Shown in pieces: positions 8,802-17,143 of a DNA stretch of 64,000 nt. The notes under the pieces were generated by a model that worked only from the letters and a program-made list of their open reading frames with translations, made no database searches and was not told the DNA's origin. The translations under genes and the position numbers were made by a program. Positions within the stretch are counted from its first letter, which is position 1; each line of letters starts with the position of its first letter. The stretch comes from Bacillota bacterium (GTDB lineage: Bacteria > Bacillota > Clostridia > Lachnospirales > Lachnospiraceae). The stretch spans positions 124,001-188,000 of the forward strand of contig JAEYFP010000016.1 in the NCBI GenBank assembly GCA_023402845.1, read 5' to 3'.

Positions 8802-9707
8802 TTAATTGGCACAGCCGATCAACTCTTTGATATCCGCCACACCGTATTGCTCCATATAGGCTTCAATCCCGTCAATCACCTCTTCCGTTAAATATGGGTT
8901 GTGGAAATTCATCGCGCCCACCGCCACGGCTGTTGCACCCGCCATCATAAATTCAATTGCATCCTCGGCATTTGCAATGCCGCCCATGCCGATCACCGGA
9001 ATTTTTACTGCATGAGCTGCCTGATAAACCATCCGAACCGCAATTGGCTTAATCGCAGGTCCCGAAAGTCCTCCCGTTTTGTTCGCAAGTGCAAAACTTC
9101 TTTTATGGATATCGATTTTCATTGCTGTCAGTGTATTAATCAGGGAGATTGCATCCGCACCGGATGCCTCTGCGGCTCTTGCCATTTCAGAGATGTCCGT
9201 CACATTCGGCGAAAGCTTCATGATGATCGGCTGCTTTGCCTTTTTTTTAATTTCCTCTGTAATCCTGCACAGCGCCTCTGTCTTTTGTCCGAAAGCAATT
9301 GCACCCTCTTTGACGTTCGGGCAGGAAACGTTAATTTCCAGCAGATCGGCTGTTTCTCCGGAAAGGCGCTCCACGACCTCGACATAATCCTCGATGCTTT
9401 TTCCGCATACATTGACGATAACCTTCGTATCATAGTTGTTTAAAAATGCAAGATCCCGCTTAATAAACAGCTCCATGCCTGGATTCTGCAGACCGATGGC
9501 GTTTATCATGCCGCCGTATGTCTCGGCCACGCGGGGCGTCGGATTTCCTTCCCACGGTATATTGGACACCCCTTTTGTAATAACTGCCCCCAGCCTGTTC
9601 AGATCTACAAACTCACAATATTCCATACCGGAACCAAATGTTCCCGATGCCGTCATAACCGGATTTTTGAACTCGACGCCCCCAATGCAGACCTTAGTGT
9701 TTCTCAT
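8802..9707 (-). CDS. pyrD: Dihydroorotate dehydrogenase B, catalytic subunit
   Basis: A 301-residue FMN-containing TIM-barrel enzyme that oxidises dihydroorotate to orotate in pyrimidine synthesis. Class 1B features include the catalytic Cys in EINVSCPNVKEG, FGSGMEYCEF near the N-terminus, and the FMN-phosphate motif GMGGI with GATAVAVG. It needs the PyrK subunit to pass electrons to NAD+. Its ATG overlaps the pyrK stop by 4 bases (ATGA), with GAGGT upstream, so the two subunits are coupled. It is the last gene of the pyrC-pyrK-pyrD run. Confidence 0.95.
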   Translation of the reverse strand: MRNTKVCIGGVEFKNPVMTASGTFGSGMEYCEFVDLNRLGAVITKGVSNIPWEGNPTPRVAETYGGMINAIGLQNPGMELFIKRDLAFLNNYDTKVIVNVCGKSIEDYVEVVERLSGETADLLEINVSCPNVKEGAIAFGQKTEALCRITEEIKKKAKQPIIMKLSPNVTDISEMARAAEASGADAISLINTLTAMKIDIHKRSFALANKTGGLSGPAIKPIAVRMVYQAAHAVKIPVIGMGGIANAEDAIEFMMAGATAVAVGAMNFHNPYLTEEVIDGIEAYMEQYGVADIKELIGCAN

Positions 9708-10462
9708 AGCTCGACCTCCTCTGCCAAAAATACCGGGCCGTCTTTGCAGATACGCTTATTATGCACAAGAGAATGGCTGTCCTGCTCCTTCGACTTGCAT
9801 ACGCATCCGAGACAGGCACCGACGCCGCAGGCCATGCGCTCCTCAAGTGACAGCCATGCCTCCATCCCATTTTCAGCCGCATACTGCTTAAGCCCGCGCA
9901 GCATCGGTGTCGGCCCGCATGCATAGAGAACCTTTGCGGACAAACCCTTCTTTTTGATTGCATCAATGACATTCCCTTTGATACCGGCACTGCCATCCTC
10001 CGTTGCGACTGTAACACGTCCGTATTTTGCAAGCTCCTCCTGTAAAAACAACTCGTCCCGGTAACCGACAATGATCTCCTTCTCACAGGACAACTGCTTT
10101 GCAAGCGCAAGCATCGGCGGTATTCCGATGCCGCCGCCGACCAGAAGAGAAGGAGTTTCTTTCAATGGGAAGCCGTTTCCAAGGGGACCTAAAATCGAAA
10201 TACGATCGCCCTTTTGATAACCGGCAAACTCCTCCGTTCCTTTTCCGGCCTTCCTGTATACAATGCGAAGTGCGTCCTCTCTCATTTCACAAATACTGAT
10301 CGGTCTTGGAAGCAGCCTGCTGTCGGTTTTTGTATATACAGAAATAAATTGTCCCGGTCTCGCATCCCCGGCAATGGACGTTTTGATCCACATGCTGTAT
10401 ATTTCCGATGCAATCTGCTCCTGTGACAATATTATTCCCTGTTCTTTTTTTGTCTCTGCCAT
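9704..10462 (-). CDS. pyrK: Dihydroorotate dehydrogenase electron transfer subunit
   Basis: A 252-residue iron-sulfur flavoprotein of the ferredoxin reductase superfamily. The order is an FAD-binding barrel (about 10-100, motif RPISI), an NAD-binding domain (about 105-205, GGGIGIPP) and a C-terminal [2Fe-2S] site whose cysteines lie in MACGVGACLGCVC plus a later Cys in RICKDGP. It transfers electrons from PyrD to NAD+. It lies 12 bases after pyrC and overlaps pyrD, indicating one operon. Confidence 0.95.
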   Translation of the reverse strand: MAETKKEQGIILSQEQIASEIYSMWIKTSIAGDARPGQFISVYTKTDSRLLPRPISICEMREDALRIVYRKAGKGTEEFAGYQKGDRISILGPLGNGFPLKETPSLLVGGGIGIPPMLALAKQLSCEKEIIVGYRDELFLQEELAKYGRVTVATEDGSAGIKGNVIDAIKKKGLSAKVLYACGPTPMLRGLKQYAAENGMEAWLSLEERMACGVGACLGCVCKSKEQDSHSLVHNKRICKDGPVFLAEEVEL

Positions 10463-10474
10463 GTTTGTCCCTCG

Positions 10475-11773
10475 TTAGCAAATAGTTTTTTCATCATCCT
10501 GATAGACAATGCGTCCTTCGCATATTGTATATTTTACCCTGCCGGTCAGCTCCCTGCCCGTAAACGGAGAATTGCTCGATTTAGAAACGAATTCTTTTAC
10601 GGTCCACACTTCGTTTTCATCAAACAACACAATGTCCGCCCTTGCCCCGGCAGCAAGCGTACCTTCCTCAAGATGATAAAGCTCCGCCGGTCCCGCACTC
10701 ATACGGGCAATCAGCTCCGGCAGCGTCAGATACCCTTTTTTTACAAGCTCGGTAATACCGAGTGCCAGTGCCGTTTCAAGTCCGATGATTCCGCTCGGCG
10801 CTTCCGTAATGGGTCTTGCCTTTTCTTCCCGGCTGTGCGGCGCATGATCCGTTGCAATCAACCCGATCGTACCGTCCTTCAGCCCTTTTATGACTGCGAG
10901 CCGGTCCTCTTCTGTCCGAAGCGGCGGGTTCATCTTGGCAAGTGTACCGTATGCCGCCACCGCGTCCTCCGTCAACGTAAAATGATGCGGTGTCGCCTCC
11001 GCATAGATATGCGGACTCAGCTTTCTTGCCTCTCTGACGAGCCCAACTGCTTCCTTCGAACTGATATGCTGAATATTGACATCAGCCCCCGTTCGAAGTG
11101 CAATCTGTAAATCCCGCTCTACAAGCGATGCTTCCGCTTCTCTCGGCGAGCCTCCTATATGAAGTTCCCTTGAAGCCTTCCCGGCATTGATGCCGTTATC
11201 GCTGATCAGCCTCGGATCCTCTTCATGCAGGCTGACCGGTACATTTAATTTCTTTGCACAAAGGAAGGCTCTCTCCAACAGCAGCTCATCCATAATCGGA
11301 ATGCCGTCGTCTGTAAAGCCCGCCGCCCCCGCTGCCTTTAAACATTCCATATCCGTCAGGCACTGTCCCAGAAGACCTTCCGTGACGGCCGCGGTCGCCA
11401 GCACATGAATCGGGGTATTTTCTGCTTTTTTTAATACATCCTGCAGCGTCTCTACGGAATCGACCGCCGGTTTTGTGTTTGCCATCATCACAACCGTCGT
11501 GTAGCCTCCCTTTGCAGCCGCCTTTGCACCTGTTGTGATATCTTCCTTATAAGTAAAACCCGGATCTCTGAAATGGACATGCACATCAATCAGCCCGGGC
11601 GCTGCCGTCAGCCCCCGTGCATCGATGATCTGCATATCCTCTGTATTTCCTTTCCATTTCGCCTGCAAATGTTCCCCGATTTGACTGATCCGGCCGTCCG
11701 CCGTTAAAATATCCTGTACCTGATCTGTCTTTGTCTTCGGGTCAATCACACGCGCATTTTTTATCAGCAGCAT
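10475..11773 (-). CDS. pyrC: Dihydroorotase
   Basis: A 432-residue class I dihydroorotase that cyclises carbamoyl-aspartate to dihydroorotate. Zinc ligands are visible in DVHVHFRDPG near residue 60, in the later His of HHF and HISS, and in the ATDHAPH metal-binding Asp motif near residue 305. GGAGGGCG precedes the ATG. It heads pyrC-pyrK-pyrD and has a promoter at 11847-11875. The leader of about 65 bases is too short for an obvious PyrR attenuator, and other pyr genes are not in the window. Confidence 0.95.
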   Translation of the reverse strand: MLLIKNARVIDPKTKTDQVQDILTADGRISQIGEHLQAKWKGNTEDMQIIDARGLTAAPGLIDVHVHFRDPGFTYKEDITTGAKAAAKGGYTTVVMMANTKPAVDSVETLQDVLKKAENTPIHVLATAAVTEGLLGQCLTDMECLKAAGAAGFTDDGIPIMDELLLERAFLCAKKLNVPVSLHEEDPRLISDNGINAGKASRELHIGGSPREAEASLVERDLQIALRTGADVNIQHISSKEAVGLVREARKLSPHIYAEATPHHFTLTEDAVAAYGTLAKMNPPLRTEEDRLAVIKGLKDGTIGLIATDHAPHSREEKARPITEAPSGIIGLETALALGITELVKKGYLTLPELIARMSAGPAELYHLEEGTLAAGARADIVLFDENEVWTVKEFVSKSSNSPFTGRELTGRVKYTICEGRIVYQDDEKTIC

Positions 11774-11846
11774 CTGAACTTCGCCCTCCTGTCAGGTGAT
11801 ATAAGCCATCTGTTCTGACTTGTTGTCTCTGTCCTGATCAGTAACA

Positions 11847-11875
11847 TTATATTTTATTTTCCGTCAAATTACAAT
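11847..11875 (-). promoter_or_regulatory. Predicted sigma-A promoter of pyrCKD
   Basis: On the minus strand TTGTAA (11875-11870) and a perfect TATAAT (11852-11847) are separated by 17 bases, about 70 bases upstream of pyrC. Confidence 0.6.
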
Positions 11876-11883
11876 TGGGACTA

Positions 11884-12306
11884 TCACTCAAAAACAACCG
11901 TTTTATCCTTTATATCTTCCATCTTCAGCACAATATAAGGATAAGAAGCGGCTTTTTTTAACTCCTCCTCTGTGGTCGGACCCATCAGACTTGTATCGCA
12001 GTAAATGGCATTGGAGGTCAAATACAGGTCGTTAACCTGAATACTGTAACCGCCGGTCAGCTGCATGCCATAGCCAACTGCAACATAAAGAAACTCCCCA
12101 TCGGAAAACGTCAATTTGAAGGGCGCCTCCTTTTTCTCCTCAAGCACCGTAAGAAACTCGGCAGGCACCTTTTCTTCCAAAAGTACCGTAAATTCGACAT
12201 CCTTGATTTTTTCTGTTCCTAATTTTTCATTTTTACAGCCGATCAGGTTCATAATGCACAGCACGGCAATCAGCAGCACTGCTAAAGTCCGTTTTTTCAA
12301 CTCCAA
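11884..12306 (-). CDS. Putative lipoprotein, PrcB C-terminal-like domain
   Basis: A 140-residue exported lipoprotein. The signal peptide (about residues 5-22) ends in a lipobox-like LIGC with Cys24, predicting attachment to the outer face of the membrane. The remainder carries the pattern VAVGYGMQLTGGYSI typical of the PrcB C-terminal family. In Treponema PrcB partners a surface protease, but the family is broadly distributed and its role here is unknown. The start is TTG at 12306, with AGGAG five bases upstream; no in-frame ATG fits. It lies 110 bases upstream of the pyrC start in the same direction; a pyr promoter lies between, so it is probably a separate unit. Confidence 0.75.
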   Translation of the reverse strand: MELKKRTLAVLLIAVLCIMNLIGCKNEKLGTEKIKDVEFTVLLEEKVPAEFLTVLEEKKEAPFKLTFSDGEFLYVAVGYGMQLTGGYSIQVNDLYLTSNAIYCDTSLMGPTTEEELKKAASYPYIVLKMEDIKDKTVVFE

Positions 12307-12389
12307 TACAACTCCTTAAAATAGAACAATCCTTCTTTGTTCAATTTATGTCCGTGCCAAAGCTTTTATTCATAGGACGCAGAAGCTTC

Positions 12390-12418
12390 TTGTATTTTGT
12401 ATGAGGGTTTACTATAAT
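12390..12418 (+). promoter_or_regulatory. Predicted sigma-A promoter of plsC
   Basis: TTGTAT (12390-12395) and a perfect TATAAT (12413-12418) are separated by 17 bases, 28 bases upstream of the plsC ATG. Confidence 0.65.
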
Positions 12419-12445
12419 AGAAAAAGGTGATTGGAGGATGAATTT

Positions 12446-13183
12446 ATGATTCGAATTATTTTTGCTGCAACGTTTGTTGTCTTATTTCTTGTATTGAGTA
12501 TCCCGCTTTTGATTGCGGAATTTATCATCGGCAAATGGAATCCGTCTTTGAAGGACAAAAGCTCTCTTGTGATTGTCAACTGGGCGTTTCGTGTCGTCCT
12601 CTTTCTGTCCGGTACAAAAATGCAAATCATCGGTGAGGAACATGTGCCAAAGGATACGGCGGTGCTTTATGTCGGAAATCACAGGAGCTATTTTGATGTC
12701 GTTATGACCTATACAAGAGTCCCGAGACCGACCGGCTATATCGCAAAAAAAGAAATGCTGCGCTACCCGCTGCTTATGCATTGGATGAAAAACCTGCATT
12801 GTCTGTTTTTGGACAGAGATGACATAAAATCCGGCATGAAGACCATCCTCGAAGCGATCGGTCTGATCAAAAGCGGGATTTCTATCTGCGTATTCCCGGA
12901 GGGCACACGAGGGAAGACCGACAGGATGATGCCATTTAAGGAGGGAAGCCTGAAGATGGCCGAAAAGTCCGGCTGTCCGATTGTTCCGATGGCAATCACG
13001 AACTCTGCCGAGATTCTGGAAAACCATATGCCGAAAATCAAAAAAACCACAGTCATCATCGAATACGGCAAACCGTTCTATCCAAAGGAGCTTACCAAGG
13101 AGGAACAAAAATTCCTCGGCACCTATACACAAAATTTGATTCAGGAAATGCTGGATTCCCATACAAAAAAATTATTCCTTTAG
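12446..13183 (+). CDS. plsC: 1-acyl-sn-glycerol-3-phosphate acyltransferase
   Basis: A 245-residue membrane-associated acyltransferase converting lysophosphatidic acid to phosphatidic acid. Residues 2-24 form an N-terminal membrane helix. The catalytic NHRSYFD (HX4D) motif and the FPEGTRGK substrate-binding motif are present. The ATG at 12446 is chosen because GGAGG lies 8 bases upstream; the in-frame TTG at 12431 would place the ribosome site inside the gene. The last 12 bases overlap the end of convergent murF. Confidence 0.93.
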   Translation: MIRIIFAATFVVLFLVLSIPLLIAEFIIGKWNPSLKDKSSLVIVNWAFRVVLFLSGTKMQIIGEEHVPKDTAVLYVGNHRSYFDVVMTYTRVPRPTGYIAKKEMLRYPLLMHWMKNLHCLFLDRDDIKSGMKTILEAIGLIKSGISICVFPEGTRGKTDRMMPFKEGSLKMAEKSGCPIVPMAITNSAEILENHMPKIKKTTVIIEYGKPFYPKELTKEEQKFLGTYTQNLIQEMLDSHTKKLFL

Positions 13184-14563
13184 AAATTCTACAATCCTGT
13201 CGAAGCCCATTCCGTGAGAGGCTTTGATCAGGATCGTATCCCCCGGACATAAAAGCGGTTCGGTCCGCAGGGCATTTAACAGTGCTTCTCTTGTCTCATA
13301 GTAATGAATCTCGTTTCCGCATAGGAGAGGTGCTGCGGCTTCATATAGATGCCTCGCCTGTTTCCCAGCACATAAAAGCAAATGAATGCCCTTTTGGGCA
13401 GCGTAGCGTCCGACCTTTTCATGCAATGCATCACTGTCTTCGCCAAGTTCAAACATATCTCCCAGAATTGCCACCTTGCGGCCATTTGCCTGGCTCAGAA
13501 GATCGATCGCCGCCCGCATGGCCTTCGGATTTGCATTATAGCAGTCATCCACAAGCAGATAACTTTTTGTCCGTATCAGATTGCTGCGGCCGCTGAGACT
13601 TTTGACTGATTCAATTCCCTGTTTGATTTCCTCTGCAGTCAGAGAAAAAATCAAGCCAACCGCTGTTGCGGCGAGTGCATTGTCTACCATATGCACACCC
13701 GGAAGCGGGATTGTCACGGCAAACGTGCCGGCCTCCGTATGAATGATACAGGAGCTTCCTTCCAGTCCATGACTTACGACATCTGTGGCAAAAATATTAT
13801 TTTCCGCACCTTTTCCGAAATAAACCGGCACCCTGCCGTTCACTTCACGAATCGTCCTAAGCTGGGGATCGTCGCCGTTTAAACAGACATCTCCCTGTCT
13901 GTTCATATAATGAAAAATCTCAGACTTCGCCTTCAGTACACCTTCCAGCGATCCGAGAGTCTCCAAATGGCACTGACCGATGTTTGTCATGACACACACA
14001 TCCGGCCTCACGATCTTACTCAATCGGTCCATCTCCCCAAAATCGCTGATTCCCATTTCCAGAACAGCAATATCATGCTCCTTACGCATATTGAATACCG
14101 TCAGCGGAACGCCGACCTCATTATTAAAATTTCCCGCCGTCTTCAAAACAAAATAACGCTGCTCAAGTACGGCGGCAATCATTTCCTTCGTGCTCGTCTT
14201 CCCTACACTTCCGGTGATCCCAACCGTTTTTGCGGGCAGAACTGTGCGATAATACTCTGCAATATCCTTCAGTGCCTGGAAGCTGTCTTTCACAAGTATA
14301 TAATTTCCGGCCGGACTTTCGGGTTCTCTCTCGCAGACGACACCGAGCGCGCCGGCTTCCCATACGTTTGAAATGAAGGAATGTCCGTCTGCGTGCTCCC
14401 CCTTTGTCGCAACAAACAGGCAGCCGGGCTCTGCTTTTCTCGAATCGATCACGACCGATACGGCCTCTTCTTCAGATTTGCAGAAAGGTCCGTTGCCGGT
14501 CTCGCACAAATGAAGCCGGCCTCCGCATGCCTCGGCTATTTTTTCTAAAGTCATTCCCGTCAT
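13172..14563 (-). CDS. murF: UDP-MurNAc-tripeptide--D-Ala-D-Ala ligase
   Basis: A 463-residue Mur ligase that adds D-Ala-D-Ala to the UDP-MurNAc tripeptide using ATP, the last cytoplasmic step of peptidoglycan peptide assembly. The P-loop GITGSVGKTST lies at residues 115-125. NNEVGVP and the central-domain DDCYNANP motif are family features. It lies 45 bases downstream of ddl, which makes its D-Ala-D-Ala substrate, so the pair forms a functional operon. Its 3' end overlaps plsC tail-to-tail by 12 bases. Confidence 0.96.
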   Translation of the reverse strand: MTGMTLEKIAEACGGRLHLCETGNGPFCKSEEEAVSVVIDSRKAEPGCLFVATKGEHADGHSFISNVWEAGALGVVCEREPESPAGNYILVKDSFQALKDIAEYYRTVLPAKTVGITGSVGKTSTKEMIAAVLEQRYFVLKTAGNFNNEVGVPLTVFNMRKEHDIAVLEMGISDFGEMDRLSKIVRPDVCVMTNIGQCHLETLGSLEGVLKAKSEIFHYMNRQGDVCLNGDDPQLRTIREVNGRVPVYFGKGAENNIFATDVVSHGLEGSSCIIHTEAGTFAVTIPLPGVHMVDNALAATAVGLIFSLTAEEIKQGIESVKSLSGRSNLIRTKSYLLVDDCYNANPKAMRAAIDLLSQANGRKVAILGDMFELGEDSDALHEKVGRYAAQKGIHLLLCAGKQARHLYEAAAPLLCGNEIHYYETREALLNALRTEPLLCPGDTILIKASHGMGFDRIVEFLKE

Positions 14564-14608
14564 ATTTAATCTCCGTTCCTGTCATCTATATTCATGAACT
14601 CCCTGAAA

Positions 14609-15643
14609 TTACCGGTTTTTATATTTCTTTAATGAAATCTCGATAATCCATTCGCATAATTCTCCAAATGATTTTCCGATTGCGGCTGCCTCCTGCGGAA
14701 TGAGACTCGTCGGCGTCATACCCGGCAGCGTATTAGCCTCAAGGCAATAGCATTCTCCGTTATCGTCCACCATAAAATCCATCCTCGCATAAGTACTGAT
14801 ACCTAATGTTTCATAGGCAAGCACCGCCATTTTTTGTATTTTTTCTGTCAGCTCTGCCTCAATCTGCGCCGGACAGGTCTCAATTGTACTCCCTGCCTGA
14901 TATTTATTTTTATAGTCATAAAAACCGCTGACCGGTGCAATTTCCACAACCGGAAGTGCTTTCCCTTCAATGACGCAGTCCGTAAACTCCCGCCCCTTGA
15001 TATACTGTTCCACCATGACCTTGCCTTCATAACGGAACGCCTCGGCTATCGCCTTTTGATATTCTTCCTCATTCTGTACAATATAAACACCCACACTGGA
15101 GCCGCCGCCGCAGATTTTCACGACACACGGATACACCGGCTGCATCCGGTCCTCCGGTCCGTTCAGCAGATAGCTTTTCGGTGTATTGACCCCATTCATG
15201 AGAAAAAGCTGCTTGGAAATAGCCTTATCCATCGCAAGTGCGCTGCTCAGCGAATCCGTTCCGGTATATTTGATGTCAAATAAATCAAATGCTGCCTGAA
15301 TCTTTCCGTTTTCTCCGCAGTCCCCATGAAGCGCCAAAAACACCAGATCTGCCTTCTGACAGATCGGTATGACATTTTCTCCAAACAGCACGTCAGACTG
15401 ATCCTTCCTCGACGCCTTCACCTGTCCGATATCCGGCGCAGTCTCGCCGACCGGAGCCACCTCTCTGATCCAGTCCGTATCTGACTCAAAAATCATATCC
15501 GCATTTCCTTCATAACCTAAAAACACATCCAGCAAAATCACCTGATGTCCGTTTTCCTTAAGCGCCTTGTAGATTTGTGTTCCCGAGCTTAAGGAAACAT
15601 CTCTTTCCGTGCTGATTCCTCCTGCTAAAACTACAATTTTCAT
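14609..15643 (-). CDS. ddl: D-alanine--D-alanine ligase
   Basis: A 344-residue ATP-grasp ligase that makes the D-Ala-D-Ala dipeptide. The ATP-grasp core includes CGGGSSVGVY, EQYIKGREF and the Mg-binding MDFMVDDNGECYCLEANTLPG segment near the C-terminus. The ATG at 15643 is taken as start because MKIVVLAGG is the canonical N-terminus; the longer ORF begins with TTG. The ribosome site is a weak AGGGAAG. The Tyr/Phe that distinguishes D-Ala from D-lactate ligases was not assigned with certainty. It is coupled to murF. Confidence 0.95.
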   Translation of the reverse strand: MKIVVLAGGISTERDVSLSSGTQIYKALKENGHQVILLDVFLGYEGNADMIFESDTDWIREVAPVGETAPDIGQVKASRKDQSDVLFGENVIPICQKADLVFLALHGDCGENGKIQAAFDLFDIKYTGTDSLSSALAMDKAISKQLFLMNGVNTPKSYLLNGPEDRMQPVYPCVVKICGGGSSVGVYIVQNEEEYQKAIAEAFRYEGKVMVEQYIKGREFTDCVIEGKALPVVEIAPVSGFYDYKNKYQAGSTIETCPAQIEAELTEKIQKMAVLAYETLGISTYARMDFMVDDNGECYCLEANTLPGMTPTSLIPQEAAAIGKSFGELCEWIIEISLKKYKNR

Positions 15644-15712
15644 AGTACTTCTCTTCCCTTCTGACAAATCTTATCATATCCGGCCAATCGGGCAAACCCA
15701 GGCCTTATTCCA

Positions 15713-17143
15713 TTATGAATCACCGTCAAGTATGTAAGAATGGATCATCCCCGATAAAACAAAAGCTTCCGGTTCATCATAATATGCAGATTCCTTATCA
15801 CCTGCGTAATTTTCCATAAAAGGATTTCTCCCATAGAGATATTCCAAATGCCATCCGGCCGTATTCACATAATCTACACTCTTGCTGATGACATTTGCAA
15901 GCGTTAAAAGCCTCGCATTGGAAAATGCCCGCTGCACACTTTCTTCATTATATGCATCTCCGACCGCCGCTAGGTATCCATCCTTTTCCGACTCGTTTAC
16001 GATCGCAATCGCATCATCAAATAACGCTTTCATAATCCGGTTGCTGAGCTTCAGCTCTGTTTTGTAAGATGTCGTCAGATAGGCAAGTGATCCGAGATAC
16101 CCCGTCTCTTCCTCAGAAAAGCCTGTGGGAGGGCCGCCGTTTACGGCACTTTTCACAACGGTCAGATAAGCAGCCTCACCTGTCAGCTTATAAAGCTGTG
16201 CAGCCGCCCAATAATGTTCGTCCTCAGCCTCTGTCTGCCTGTCCTGTTTTCCCGCATACTCCCATGCATACACTGCACTCTCACGGCACTTTTGCGCATA
16301 GTCCGTGTCATATTCCCCATAGATATCCGCAAACATCGACAACAGCGCCGCATACCGGTAAGCCTGTGCCTGTGTCACAGGGTTACCTGACGTAATGCTT
16401 CCTGCTTTCACGTCCTGGCAAGCCCGCAATGCTTCAATCTGCTCCTTTGCAAGCGTCAGCAGCTCCGGCGTTCCGCTTTCCTGTCCCGTTTTCATAAAAT
16501 ACTCATAGGTCAGAAGCCAGTCGACCGTCTGCATAATACTTCTGTTAAACTCTGTCCCATCAGATATTCCGGTAATATGTTCGGAAAAATATTGCTTTCG
16601 TTCCTCTAGAATTCTCTGATAAAAGCCTTTTTCGATCGTAAACGGTGCGGAGCTGCCATGATGTTTCGTACGGATATAATAAGTGCCCGGCTCCGTCAGA
16701 GTGCTGAAATCACCCCGGGCATTTGTCTCCCCGTTCTTATTATTATGCTTTGTCTCTACAATATAGCCGGAAAAAACAGTCTTCTCCGTCTGAACATCCA
16801 CAATCTCGAATTTTTCATCCGGCACTTCACCTCTGAATACCGCTATTTTTTCACCCGTACTTTCATATCCCGACAGGTTGACAAGCACTTCCTGTGATAC
16901 CTCCGCCTCTCCGGCCTCATCTTCCGGCAGCAGGGAGTGCTTTTCTCCCTCGTCAAACCCGATTGTTCCGATATCCGGCTCCGATACGGTACTTTCTGCT
17001 GAACTAAGCTCCGCAGTGGCCTGTACCTCTGGCTCCGTATTCAGCAGGGACAGCGCGGTGTCCACAATTACATTCTCACAGCCGCACAGGGCAAACGCCA
17101 TTACGGTCACAAGCGCAGCAATGATACTTTTTTGTCCGTTCAT
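15713..17143 (-). CDS. GH9-like lipoprotein with N-terminal Ig-like domain, catalytically degenerate
   Basis: A 476-residue exported protein. The signal peptide ends at a lipobox (ALCGC), then an acidic Ser/Glu-rich linker runs to about residue 80. Next comes a CelD_N/E-set Ig-like domain (about 82-170; VNLSGYESTGEKIAVF) and a helical barrel-like region resembling glycoside hydrolase family 9 (about 180-470), with DEHYWAAAQLYKLTG and a terminal YLYGRNPF. The GH9 catalytic Asp motif (DAGDY) and the C-terminal His/Glu active-site segments are absent, so it is probably not an active cellulase; a binding or structural role is inferred. Its ATG overlaps the stop of the upstream membrane protein gene (ATGA) with a good GGAGG site. 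Confidence 0.75.
   Translation of the reverse strand: MNGQKSIIAALVTVMAFALCGCENVIVDTALSLLNTEPEVQATAELSSAESTVSEPDIGTIGFDEGEKHSLLPEDEAGEAEVSQEVLVNLSGYESTGEKIAVFRGEVPDEKFEIVDVQTEKTVFSGYIVETKHNNKNGETNARGDFSTLTEPGTYYIRTKHHGSSAPFTIEKGFYQRILEERKQYFSEHITGISDGTEFNRSIMQTVDWLLTYEYFMKTGQESGTPELLTLAKEQIEALRACQDVKAGSITSGNPVTQAQAYRYAALLSMFADIYGEYDTDYAQKCRESAVYAWEYAGKQDRQTEAEDEHYWAAAQLYKLTGEAAYLTVVKSAVNGGPPTGFSEEETGYLGSLAYLTTSYKTELKLSNRIMKALFDDAIAIVNESEKDGYLAAVGDAYNEESVQRAFSNARLLTLANVISKSVDYVNTAGWHLEYLYGRNPFMENYAGDKESAYYDEPEAFVLSGMIHSYILDGDS

Noticed and set aside
11774..11883. PyrR attenuator upstream of pyrC
   Set aside because: The leader is only about 65 bases and shows no anti-terminator/terminator pair or PyrR-binding loop.
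12482..13162. Long minus-strand open frame opposite plsC
   Set aside because: It is a shadow of plsC; the product has no family signature and no ribosome site.
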